A stretch of DNA of 20,761 nt from Clostridiales bacterium. GTDB lineage: Bacteria > Bacillota > Clostridia > Monoglobales > Monoglobaceae. Position 1 is the first letter of the stretch. Each line of letters opens with the position of its first letter. The stretch lies in contig JAEDLZ010000016.1 of NCBI GenBank assembly GCA_016303265.1, forward strand, positions 1 to 20,761, given 5' to 3'. Shown piece by piece: positions 1 to 5,890 of the stretch. The position numbers and the translations under genes are program-made. The notes under the pieces were generated by a model that was not told the DNA's origin, did no database searches, and was given only the letters and a program-made list of their open reading frames with translations.

Positions 1-19
1 CAAGAGATTTATATCGACG

Positions 20-51
20 AAAAAACGACTTGTCGAAACAAGTCGTTTTTT
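20..51 (-). terminator. Intrinsic terminator after the tRNA-Thr gene
   Basis: A 13-bp perfect inverted repeat (20-32 pairs with 39-51) encloses a 6-nt loop. Its core is AACGACTTG/CAAGTCGTT with A/T runs on both sides. Read on the minus strand it starts just after the tRNA CCA end and the stem runs into a T tract, as expected for Rho-independent termination. The symmetric A/T flanks mean it could also stop transcription coming from the left on the plus strand. Confidence 0.85.
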
Positions 52-52
52 C

Positions 53-128
53 TGGAGCCGGTGACGGGACTCGAACCTGCGACCTGCTCATTACGAATGA
101 GCTGCTCTACCAACTGAGCTACACCGGC
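53..128 (-). tRNA. tRNA-Thr (anticodon CGT)
   Basis: On the minus strand this 76-nt segment folds as a complete cloverleaf. The 7-bp acceptor stem GCCGGTG/CACCGGC is perfect, the D arm contains AGTTGGTAGA, and the anticodon arm is GCTCA-TTCGTAA-TGAGC. The T arm carries TTCGAGT, followed by a T discriminator base and an encoded CCA. The loop places CGT at the anticodon, so it reads ACG threonine codons. It has its own promoter upstream and a terminator immediately downstream, so it is probably a single-gene transcript and not part of the neighbouring protein operon. Confidence 0.97.
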
Positions 129-159
129 AAATATCAATTTAAAGAAAATCACAAAACAT

Positions 160-188
160 AGTATAACATAACTTGAAAAAAATTTCAA
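160..188 (-). promoter_or_regulatory. Sigma-A type promoter of the tRNA-Thr gene
   Basis: The minus strand reads TTGAAA (188-183), 17 nt, then TATACT (165-160), close to the vegetative consensus. The predicted start is near 153, giving a 5' leader of about 25 nt before the mature tRNA end at 128. The -35 element lies inside a small inverted repeat CTTGAAA-N4-TTTCAAG (172-189). Confidence 0.8.
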
Positions 189-197
189 GGGGTTTTT

Positions 198-269
198 GAA
201 AAAAATATGCAATAAGGCGGAATGCGTCTTAAAAACATACGGACTTTAGGACACATTCCGCCTTATTGC
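198..269 (-). terminator. Long-stem intrinsic terminator of the DHHW-protein operon
   Basis: Positions 209-224 (GCAATAAGGCGGAATG) and 254-269 are perfectly complementary over 16 bp. After one mismatch the stem continues for about 8 more pairs (226-233 with 245-252, including one G-T), leaving an 11-nt loop. On the minus strand the hairpin begins 8 nt after the stop codon of the stalk/DHHW gene and is followed by ATATTTTTTTC, a good U tract. It also insulates the tRNA promoter from read-through. The stem is much longer than a typical terminator. Confidence 0.85.
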
Positions 270-276
270 GGTTGGA

Positions 277-1692
277 TTATCCGTTAATAAAGCTGTAAAG
301 ATTGGATATGATGGCGGAGGATGACACTCCTCCGGGATAATTTATTATAACAAGGTCGTCATAGTGTACAAAGTTATAAAAATCCTTAAGATTAAACCGC
401 GGGCCGCCGTTTCCGAATTTTCGGGCGTCAACAACATAAACCTCGCTGTAATTATTCAGCGCCCAGGTTGCAAAGGCGTTTCCGAAGGATTCCTTTATTA
501 TAACGATTTTCTTGCCGTTATTTACATTTGTTGTGAAAACCGTAAGGGGGTTATCTCCGCCGATGAAGGCTATGTAGGAATTTATGTCGGCATAGACTGC
601 CTGAACGGATTTATCGTAAGACTGCATATACATATCTTTATAAACCGCCCCGTTTGTGTAGGTTGTTGAAAGAAATCTCTCAATTGTGTCCGGATTGGAT
701 TTAAAGACCGACGCGGCATAAGTACCCTTTGTAAAACCAGCAAGAGAACCTACATATGAGCCCGTTCTGAGCGGAAAGGCGGAAAGCGGCGGAACCTCCT
801 CGCCCTTAACATCCATAAATTCCTTGTAAGCATAGTAGGCGCCTCGCTGCGTCCAGTGGTGGTCCGTGCGGAAATAGATATTTTCCCCGGCGTGGGCATA
901 AAGCGGTTTTACCGCGTTTATGGGGATAACACGGGAGGAAAGATTTTGGTATATCGTGCGTATTCCGGATGTCTGGTTTGTATAGACCGACGAGGGGCCG
1001 TAAAATTCTGACGCCGAGGGAATAACTATATTGAAAATATTTACCTCCTCCGGCAGATTTTCGGCAACATAATTAACCGCTGAGGCATATGCCCTCGCAA
1101 CGGAATCAGTTATATAGAGCTTCTCCATGCCGAAATTCCCGGCAACCCAGACGCTGCCGTAGCCTGTTGCCGGGCTGCGGCGGTAGTCATTGCCTACATA
1201 TGTATCCTCCAGCAGGTCACGCCTGAAACGGCTGATAACCGGTACATCTCCGGTGATAACCGGACTGCACTTTGTGAAGTAGGTGAACATATCCAAAGGA
1301 ATATAAAATACATTTTTATAGACGAAGGTTTTATTTTCGGATTCATAAAGGTCGGGCCCCTTCCAGAGAACATTTGTGTTAAATATTATATAGGAAGTAA
1401 CCCCGTCTTTACATAGGACAACCGCCTGAAGCTCATCATCCCAGCCCATGCCGCAGCCCAGGGCACGGAAAATCGGGTCGGGGGCAACATAAATCGTTGT
1501 GCCTATCTGAATAATTTCGCCCTCAAGCCAGACGGTGTTTCCGTTTACCTCCGCATAGGATTGCCCGCCGTATAAATTAACGGCGTCATTTGAAGACGAT
1601 GGATTATCGTCGGCAGTGGTAACAGCCGTAAGACAGGTGAATATAAAGACGAAAGACAGTAAAGTTCCCCAAAATTTTCCATGCTTTACCAT
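277..1692 (-). CDS. Secreted stalk-domain + DHHW (AlgX/AlgJ-like SGNH) protein
   Basis: 471 aa with three visible parts. A signal peptide covers about residues 1-27 (basic start, hydrophobic core, TTADD junction). Residues about 40-150 resemble the copper-amine-oxidase N-terminal 'stalk' domain, common in Clostridia exported proteins. Residues about 160-471 are a DHHW-family SGNH-like domain. The name motif D277-H278-H279-W280 sits in a YFRTDHHWTQRG context, and a second block KESFGN carries S402, followed by VDARKF. In the AlgX/AlgJ family an Asp-x-His and a Ser form the O-acetylesterase/transferase triad, so D277, H279 and S402 are the likely catalytic residues. The role is probably O-acetylation or esterase action on a surface polysaccharide outside the membrane. 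No MBOAT acyl-donor membrane partner is present here. The start is supported by GGGAGGAAC about 8 nt upstream. It is the last gene of the rsuA-kinase unit, 34 nt after the kinase. The precise substrate is unknown. Confidence 0.8.
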   Translation of the reverse strand: MVKHGKFWGTLLSFVFIFTCLTAVTTADDNPSSSNDAVNLYGGQSYAEVNGNTVWLEGEIIQIGTTIYVAPDPIFRALGCGMGWDDELQAVVLCKDGVTSYIIFNTNVLWKGPDLYESENKTFVYKNVFYIPLDMFTYFTKCSPVITGDVPVISRFRRDLLEDTYVGNDYRRSPATGYGSVWVAGNFGMEKLYITDSVARAYASAVNYVAENLPEEVNIFNIVIPSASEFYGPSSVYTNQTSGIRTIYQNLSSRVIPINAVKPLYAHAGENIYFRTDHHWTQRGAYYAYKEFMDVKGEEVPPLSAFPLRTGSYVGSLAGFTKGTYAASVFKSNPDTIERFLSTTYTNGAVYKDMYMQSYDKSVQAVYADINSYIAFIGGDNPLTVFTTNVNNGKKIVIIKESFGNAFATWALNNYSEVYVVDARKFGNGGPRFNLKDFYNFVHYDDLVIINYPGGVSSSAIISNLYSFING

Positions 1693-1726
1693 AATCTCTG
1701 TTCCTCCCTGGAAATTTTGTCAATAT

Positions 1727-2617
1727 CTATCCATTTATTATTTTATAATATTTTTCCGATTTGGTTCCTGAAAAGTATGGAGCCAAAACAGGCTCAAAAA
1801 TGACGCCGCGTTCGATTTTGTTCTCGCCAAGCTGCTGTGTGAGAGCAATGGCGCGGCGTATAAAGCCTACGGCGATATTTGCGGCGTCAATAAAGCTTTC
1901 GCCCTTAAGAAGCGCCCCGGTAAGGACGCTTGCAAAAATATCCCCCGTCCCGTGAAACGGACGGTCAACATAGCCGCAGTCGATTTTGTAATATTTATTT
2001 TCGGCTTTGTCGTATGCACCCACGGACATTTCCCCTGTGCTTGTCATAACGCTTGTTATTGCCACCTTCTCCGCACCAAGATACGAAAGCCGGCGAAGCA
2101 TTCCGCAAAGCTCGCTGTCTGAAAGGGGGTGCGCTATATAGTCCTCGTCAAGGAGCAGACACGCCTCCGTAAGATTCGGAGTTATAACATCTGCGGCGCA
2201 GACAAGCTCCTTCATGCCGCCGAGAATATCTCTCATGCGTTCAGAGTAGACGGCTTGAGTGCAGTCAAGGTCGTTATCCCCCAAAACGGGGTCAACAACA
2301 ACCACCGCGTCCCTTCCCGATTCGTCGATAAATCTGCGGATAATGTCAATCTGATTACGACTGCCCAGGTATCCGCTGTAAATTGCGTCAAAATGCAAAT
2401 TAAGAGCCTTCCAATGCTCAATGATTTTCTGCATTTCGTCTGTCATATCGCAGAAGGTGTAGTTTTTGAAGTTATATGTGTGAGTTGACAAAACGGCGGT
2501 GGGAAGAGGACAGACCTCAATTCCCATAGCGGACATAACGGGAATCGCTTCAGTAAGCGAAACCCTGCCAAAGCCCGAAAGGTCGTTTATTACCGCCGCC
2601 CGAGGTATGATATTCAT
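1727..2617 (-). CDS. pdxY: Pyridoxamine/pyridoxal kinase (PfkB/ThiD-fold)
   Basis: 296 aa, the usual length for the PdxY/PdxK group, which phosphorylates pyridoxal or pyridoxamine with ATP in the cytoplasmic B6 salvage pathway. The N-terminal NDLSGFGRVS and PTAVLSTHT blocks match the vitamin-binding region of this family. VVVDPVLGD (about 106-114) and ITPNLTEA (145-152) are the nucleotide-side motifs. HGTGD (222-226) is the anion hole with the catalytic D226. ThiD-type hydroxymethylpyrimidine kinases share the fold, but the STHT and SGYLGS blocks favour the pyridoxal kinase branch. The start codon lies 2 nt after the rsuA stop and its ribosome site (AAAGGG) is inside rsuA, so translation is probably coupled. 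The link to rRNA pseudouridylation is positional only. Confidence 0.88.
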   Translation of the reverse strand: MNIIPRAAVINDLSGFGRVSLTEAIPVMSAMGIEVCPLPTAVLSTHTYNFKNYTFCDMTDEMQKIIEHWKALNLHFDAIYSGYLGSRNQIDIIRRFIDESGRDAVVVVDPVLGDNDLDCTQAVYSERMRDILGGMKELVCAADVITPNLTEACLLLDEDYIAHPLSDSELCGMLRRLSYLGAEKVAITSVMTSTGEMSVGAYDKAENKYYKIDCGYVDRPFHGTGDIFASVLTGALLKGESFIDAANIAVGFIRRAIALTQQLGENKIERGVIFEPVLAPYFSGTKSEKYYKIING

Positions 2618-2619
2618 AG

Positions 2620-3333
2620 TTAAAATCCCTTTCTGAGAAGCTCAAGCTCCTCCGCCGTAAGCTCGCGGACCTCGCCGGGGCTTAAGGCTTCGTCAAGACG
2701 CAGGGCATTCATTTTTGTCCGCTTGAGATAGACAACCTTTTTCCCGACTGCCTCAAACATTCGCTTGACCTGATGAAATTTCCCCTCGGTTATGGTCAGG
2801 CTGATTTCGGAAATTTCGCCGGCAGAAATGATTTCAAGGATTGCAGGCTTTGTTTTTATGCCGCCGTCAATTGTAACTCCGTGCCTGAATTCTAAAATGT
2901 CCGTTTCGGTTACGCAGCCGTTTACTTTTGCAAAATATGTTTTGGGAATATGCTTTTTCGGTGAAAGAAGATTGTGGGCAAGCTGACCGTCGTTTGTCAG
3001 AAGCAAAAGCCCCTCCGTGTCAATATCCAGCCTTCCTGCCGGGAAAGGCTCAAAATGCAGATATTCCTCCGGAACAAGGTCTAAAACTGTCGGAAGACGG
3101 CGGTCAAAGGTTGCACTGACATAGCCTTTGGGCTTATTCATCATAAGATATATGAATTTTTGGTATTTTATAACTTCGCCAAAAAGGCAAACGGTATCAT
3201 TTTCGGGGTCGATTTTTGTTTCCGCCCTAAGGCAGACGCTTGAATTTACTGTCACGACGCCCCCTTTGATAAGCTTTTTGATTTCTGTACGGCTGCCCGT
3301 TCCTGCCGAACTTAAAAATTTATCTAATCTCAT
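2620..3333 (-). CDS. rsuA: Small-subunit rRNA pseudouridine synthase RsuA family
   Basis: 237 aa. An N-terminal S4 RNA-binding domain (about 1-60, starting MRLDKFLSSAG) is followed by the RsuA/RluB-type catalytic domain. The signature GRLDIDTEGLLLLTNDG begins at residue 100, with the catalytic aspartate D103. KTYFAKV (131-137) and EGKFHQVKRMF (from 183) are the other family motifs. RsuA converts U516 of 16S rRNA to pseudouridine. RluB/RluE/RluF paralogues act on 23S rRNA, so the exact site is inferred from overall length and similarity to the RsuA branch. The start has an AGAGGA site 3-8 nt upstream. It is the first gene of a three-gene unit with its own promoter at 3364-3392. Confidence 0.9.
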   Translation of the reverse strand: MRLDKFLSSAGTGSRTEIKKLIKGGVVTVNSSVCLRAETKIDPENDTVCLFGEVIKYQKFIYLMMNKPKGYVSATFDRRLPTVLDLVPEEYLHFEPFPAGRLDIDTEGLLLLTNDGQLAHNLLSPKKHIPKTYFAKVNGCVTETDILEFRHGVTIDGGIKTKPAILEIISAGEISEISLTITEGKFHQVKRMFEAVGKKVVYLKRTKMNALRLDEALSPGEVRELTAEELELLRKGF

Positions 3334-3363
3334 AATTCCTCTTTAAACGGTTATTCTGATTGT

Positions 3364-3392
3364 AGTATATCATAGATTCTTTGAAAAATCCA
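3364..3392 (-). promoter_or_regulatory. Extended -10 promoter for rsuA-kinase-DHHW unit
   Basis: On the minus strand TGATATACT provides an extended -10 (TGn followed by TATACT at 3369-3364). A weak -35, TGGATT (3392-3387), lies 17 nt upstream. The predicted start is near 3357, about 25 nt before the rsuA ATG. The octamer TAGTATAT occurs twice in the region (3363-3370 and 3394-3401). Confidence 0.6.
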
Positions 3393-3419
3393 TAGTATAT
3401 TTGACTTTTTGCTCAAAAT

Positions 3420-4604
3420 TTATATTATTTTGAAATAGTCGAACAATATTCCGAAATTGTAGCCGCCGATAATTTTATTGCGGTATGCCTCGTAAAGCTC
3501 GCGGTTGGCATTGCGCAGGGTATGGGAGGTTACTCCCGCCGTGTGGGAAAAATAGGTTTCAATGTATGCTCCGAAGCTGTCGCAGGCACGGACAATCTCG
3601 CCGTCATAGGGAAAGAAACCGTCGCTGTTGTATTTTTCGTTAATCTCGTCTGTCGCGGCAAGGGTTTCCTCGCCGTTTTTAATGATTTTACTGCAAAATT
3701 CGTTTTGTGTGAAATATGTAAATTCTTTCTGCCAGCTTTGAGGAATGAGCGGGAAAATAACCTCATGCATCTGGACATCTTCGATTTCTTTTATAAGAGA
3801 GTCAAGCCCCGTAACGGAATTTTTTACGGGAGAAACAATATCTCTCGTTAAAACCTCCGGCATATCGTGGAAAAGTCCGCCCAAAAAGTTGTTGGCAGAG
3901 CGAACCTTGCAAGCGCCGATTTCGCAGGAGCAAAGATAGGCAAGCACAGCCACAATAAGTGTATGGCCCATAACGGAAGTTGCGGGAAGCCGCGGCGTTT
4001 TTGACCATCTTTGCTGAAAACGGAGCTGACCCATAAGATTTGCAAAGCTTTTGAGATTTTCGTTATGGACGAATTTGTTAAAATAAGGAATATCGGTGAA
4101 GCTGTTAAGCTTCATTTCAATTTCGCGGTGGGTTTTGTCGATGCCGTAGCAGGTGGAATTCAGATTGTAGATTATGTCAAATTCCCATTTGGTTGCCAGA
4201 TAGTGGGCACATTCCAAAAGCTTTTTTTCCTTTTCGGAATATTTTGGATTCAGATAATATTCCTTGAAATTATCGAAAAATCCTCCGGGAATATCGCTTA
4301 TATTTTCCTCAAGGGATGCCATAACCCAATTGTTTATCTGACTTCCCTTTTCCTCCATAAGACGGTGAAAAACGGGTGGCTTTATATCGGTGAGCATGAG
4401 CCTGTGCAGAAACTCAAAAATACAGCCCTCAATAAGCCTGCTTCGGTCTATCCCGTCCGAAAGACCGCAAAGCACATAGGAATACAGCATTTTATGCGCT
4501 TGCTTATCAAGCTCCGTAAACCCACGCGATGGGCGTATGTGGTCATTCCAGCGCTCGATTGAGCCTGCCTCAAATATAAATTCAATAAGAGATTTCTTAA
4601 GCAT
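3420..4604 (-). CDS. HD-domain protein (YfbR-like), tandem HD with degenerate N-terminal copy
   Basis: 394 aa from the preferred start. The C-terminal half has a complete HD-phosphohydrolase set: H214 (VMGHT), H246-D247 (LFHDMPEVLTRDI), D255, and a later aspartate D342 (RACDSFGAY). YfbR-type HD proteins are metal-dependent 5'-deoxynucleotidases, so a nucleotide or nucleic-acid phosphohydrolase is plausible. The N-terminal half repeats the same layout. An IERWN...H37 stretch mirrors QQRWS...H214, FLHRLMLTDI (H67-R68, D73) mirrors FHDMPEVLTRDI, and spacing between the two histidines is 30 versus 32 residues. The metal-binding HD has become HR there, so that copy is probably inactive. An upstream in-frame ATG at 4631 would add 9 residues. 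ATG 4604 is chosen because AAGGAG sits 7 nt before it and the upstream ATG has none. The gene is monocistronic with its own promoter, and its substrate is unknown. Confidence 0.78.
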   Translation of the reverse strand: MLKKSLIEFIFEAGSIERWNDHIRPSRGFTELDKQAHKMLYSYVLCGLSDGIDRSRLIEGCIFEFLHRLMLTDIKPPVFHRLMEEKGSQINNWVMASLEENISDIPGGFFDNFKEYYLNPKYSEKEKKLLECAHYLATKWEFDIIYNLNSTCYGIDKTHREIEMKLNSFTDIPYFNKFVHNENLKSFANLMGQLRFQQRWSKTPRLPATSVMGHTLIVAVLAYLCSCEIGACKVRSANNFLGGLFHDMPEVLTRDIVSPVKNSVTGLDSLIKEIEDVQMHEVIFPLIPQSWQKEFTYFTQNEFCSKIIKNGEETLAATDEINEKYNSDGFFPYDGEIVRACDSFGAYIETYFSHTAGVTSHTLRNANRELYEAYRNKIIGGYNFGILFDYFKII

Positions 4605-4702
4605 AATAAAACTCCTTTTATCCGCCGGCATACGGAATTTCCGCCCGGTAAATCCTTTAACGGGGCGGCATATTTGCCGAAATTGAAAATTTCGGAATAC
4701 CT
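4605..4702 (-). promoter_or_regulatory. Structured 5' leader of the HD-domain gene
   Basis: The predicted transcript leader (about 98 nt on the minus strand) contains two hairpins. In the first, CCGAAATT/AATTTCGG (4677-4695, 3-nt loop) is enclosed by GCATA/TATGC, giving a two-tier stem. In the second, CCGCCC/GGGCGG (4641-4646 with 4663-4668) encloses an inner TAAA-GGA-TTTA helix. The ribosome site AAGGAG follows. I recognise no known riboswitch consensus. It could be a cis-regulatory element or simple UTR structure. Confidence 0.4.
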
Positions 4703-4708
4703 ATGCTG

Positions 4709-4737
4709 ATTATACTACAATAACGCTAAAAATTCAA
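4709..4737 (-). promoter_or_regulatory. Sigma-A promoter of the HD-domain gene
   Basis: The minus strand has TTGAAT (4737-4732), a 17-nt spacer, and a perfect TATAAT (4714-4709). It lies back to back with the divIVA-like promoter at 4745-4773. The two -35 elements are only 7 bp apart, so the two promoters may interfere with each other or share a regulator. Confidence 0.85.
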
Positions 4738-4744
4738 TTAGATA

Positions 4745-4773
4745 TTGACTATTTTTAAAAATTATTGTAAAAT
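4745..4773 (+). promoter_or_regulatory. Sigma-A promoter of the divIVA-like gene
   Basis: TTGACT (4745-4750), a 17-nt spacer and TAAAAT (4768-4773) match the vegetative consensus at 10 of 12 positions. The start is expected near 4780, giving a leader of about 125 nt before the ATG at 4905. That leader holds a direct repeat TGTGCA-AAGGA-TGTGCA and no recognised RNA family. Confidence 0.8.
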
Positions 4774-4904
4774 AATAAATTGAATACAACATTCGCAAAA
4801 ACATTATCTATGAAGATGCGAAGAAACCGATAAAGACAAATGGCGCAGGGCTTGTGCAAAGGATGTGCAGAGCCTCGCTCTCTATGCATTTACGGAGGTG
4901 AATT

Positions 4905-5528
4905 ATGGACGGGAAGAAATTCAGAAGAAGGCTTTTTGGGTTTAAAAAAGCGGATGTTTATGACTATATAAAAGAGCTTGACGCACGCTATGCCGAGGCG
5001 GAGCGGGAGAAAAACAGCGAGATTGAAAGGATAAGTCTTGAAAAGGCAAATCTTTCGGAGAAGTATGATGAGCTTCAGAGTAAGCGCGAGGTTATTGTTT
5101 CCGTCCTGGAAAGGGCGCATATAGAAGCAGACGGGATTGTTGCCGAAGCAAAGACGGAGGCATCAAGGATTAAAGAGGACGCTGCGAGGACTGCGCTTGA
5201 AATGAAAAATAATGCCGAGACGGAAATTGAAGAAAAAAAGGCGGAGGCTAATCGCGAAATAGAGCTTAGGCGCCGTGCTCTCAGAAATATGTATGAGAGC
5301 GAAAGCCGCAGAATAGAGCATTTACGCAGCGAGGTTACGGAGCTGAGGAAAAATTCTCTTGAGGCAATCCGGCTTTTCGAGCGGGAGCTTTCCGATGTGG
5401 AGGTTAAGCTGGGCTATAAGGAGAGAGCGGCCGACGACGCAATAACGGATATAAAATACGGCGGCAGGGTGGAAACTTTTAAGGATGTTAAAATCCCGAT
5501 TAAGGTTATAAAGCGCAAAGCGGAATAG
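4905..5528 (+). CDS. DivIVA-domain coiled-coil protein
   Basis: 207 aa. Residues about 5-25 (KFRRRLFGFKKADVYDYI) match the DivIVA/GpsB N-terminal lipid-binding motif, with the conserved F-x-x-x-x-F-G-[FY] pattern. Residues about 25-165 are almost uninterrupted charged heptads (E/K/R/A-rich, few prolines), predicted to be a long parallel coiled coil. The last 40 residues are a short non-coiled tail ending in a basic patch. DivIVA proteins sense negative membrane curvature at poles and septa and recruit division, cell-wall or chromosome-segregation partners. Which partner applies here cannot be read from the sequence. The start is supported by GGAGGTG 6 nt upstream. It is transcribed alone from a strong promoter and followed by a hairpin. 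It is not located in the ylm/ftsZ cluster where the main divIVA usually lies, so it may be a second DivIVA-family member. Confidence 0.82.
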   Translation: MDGKKFRRRLFGFKKADVYDYIKELDARYAEAEREKNSEIERISLEKANLSEKYDELQSKREVIVSVLERAHIEADGIVAEAKTEASRIKEDAARTALEMKNNAETEIEEKKAEANREIELRRRALRNMYESESRRIEHLRSEVTELRKNSLEAIRLFERELSDVEVKLGYKERAADDAITDIKYGGRVETFKDVKIPIKVIKRKAE

Positions 5529-5545
5529 ACCGAAAATACCAAAAC

Positions 5546-5592
5546 AAGCGGCAGCAATGAAAACATCGGGTTTTCATTGCTGCTTCCGGCTT
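5546..5592 (+). terminator. Hairpin downstream of the divIVA-like gene
   Basis: GCAGCAATGAAAA (5551-5563) and TTTTCATTGCTGC (5571-5583) form a perfect 13-bp stem with a 7-nt loop. An outer AAGC/GCTT helix (5546-5549 with 5589-5592) extends it. It starts about 20 nt after the stop codon, where a terminator is expected. The 3' side reads TTCCGGCTT and not a U run, so efficient intrinsic termination is uncertain and it may belong to the structured block that follows. Confidence 0.5.
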
Positions 5593-5800
5593 ATATGACG
5601 GGTAGGCCGCGGCGAGGCGAAAGCTGTTAGCTTTTGCTCTCCTTTGACTTGTGTGCGCCGAAACGGAAAAAGGACTTTTCTGACCTTCCCTGACTGCGCG
5701 GCGTAACGGATTTTTAACTGCTGTCTGGGCAGAATCGGATATTCGGGCAAGGCGTAAAATACGGGGCATACCCTTTTTGAATGAATATGTCGGAATATGG
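5593..5800 (+). other. Gene-free structured block between divIVA-like gene and iscS
   Basis: No convincing protein is encoded on either strand. The stretch holds a 9-bp hairpin GCGAAAGCT-GTT-AGCTTTTGC (5617-5637) inside a GAG/CTC extension. A wider CGCCG...CGGCG pairing encloses an imperfect GGAA/TTCC helix. G-rich words GGGCAGAATCGG, CGGGCAAG and GGGGCATA follow. It could be a non-coding RNA, a dispersed intergenic repeat or decayed sequence. Strand is nominal. Confidence 0.35.
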
Positions 5801-5829
5801 TGAACAACGGCGAAACGGTAACATATTAT
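5801..5829 (+). promoter_or_regulatory. Probable promoter of the cysteine desulfurase-thiI unit
   Basis: TGAACA (5801-5806), a 17-nt spacer and TATTAT (5824-5829) give a weak -35 with a good -10. A short palindrome TTGTG-GA-CACAA (5833-5844) lies at the expected start site and could be an operator, though it is too short to assign. Confidence 0.55.
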
Positions 5830-5890
5830 ATATTGTGGACACAAAGATTTTGAGCTTTTAAAATGAGCTTGCCGAAAGGAGGTTAAAGCC

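Noticed and set aside
4605..4631. HD-protein start at ATG 4631
   Set aside because: No ribosome site upstream; the AAGGAG site lies between it and ATG 4604, where it is correctly spaced for the latter.
4810..4833. Seven-codon ORF (MKMRRNR) in the divIVA-like leader
   Set aside because: No ribosome site and too short to distinguish from chance.
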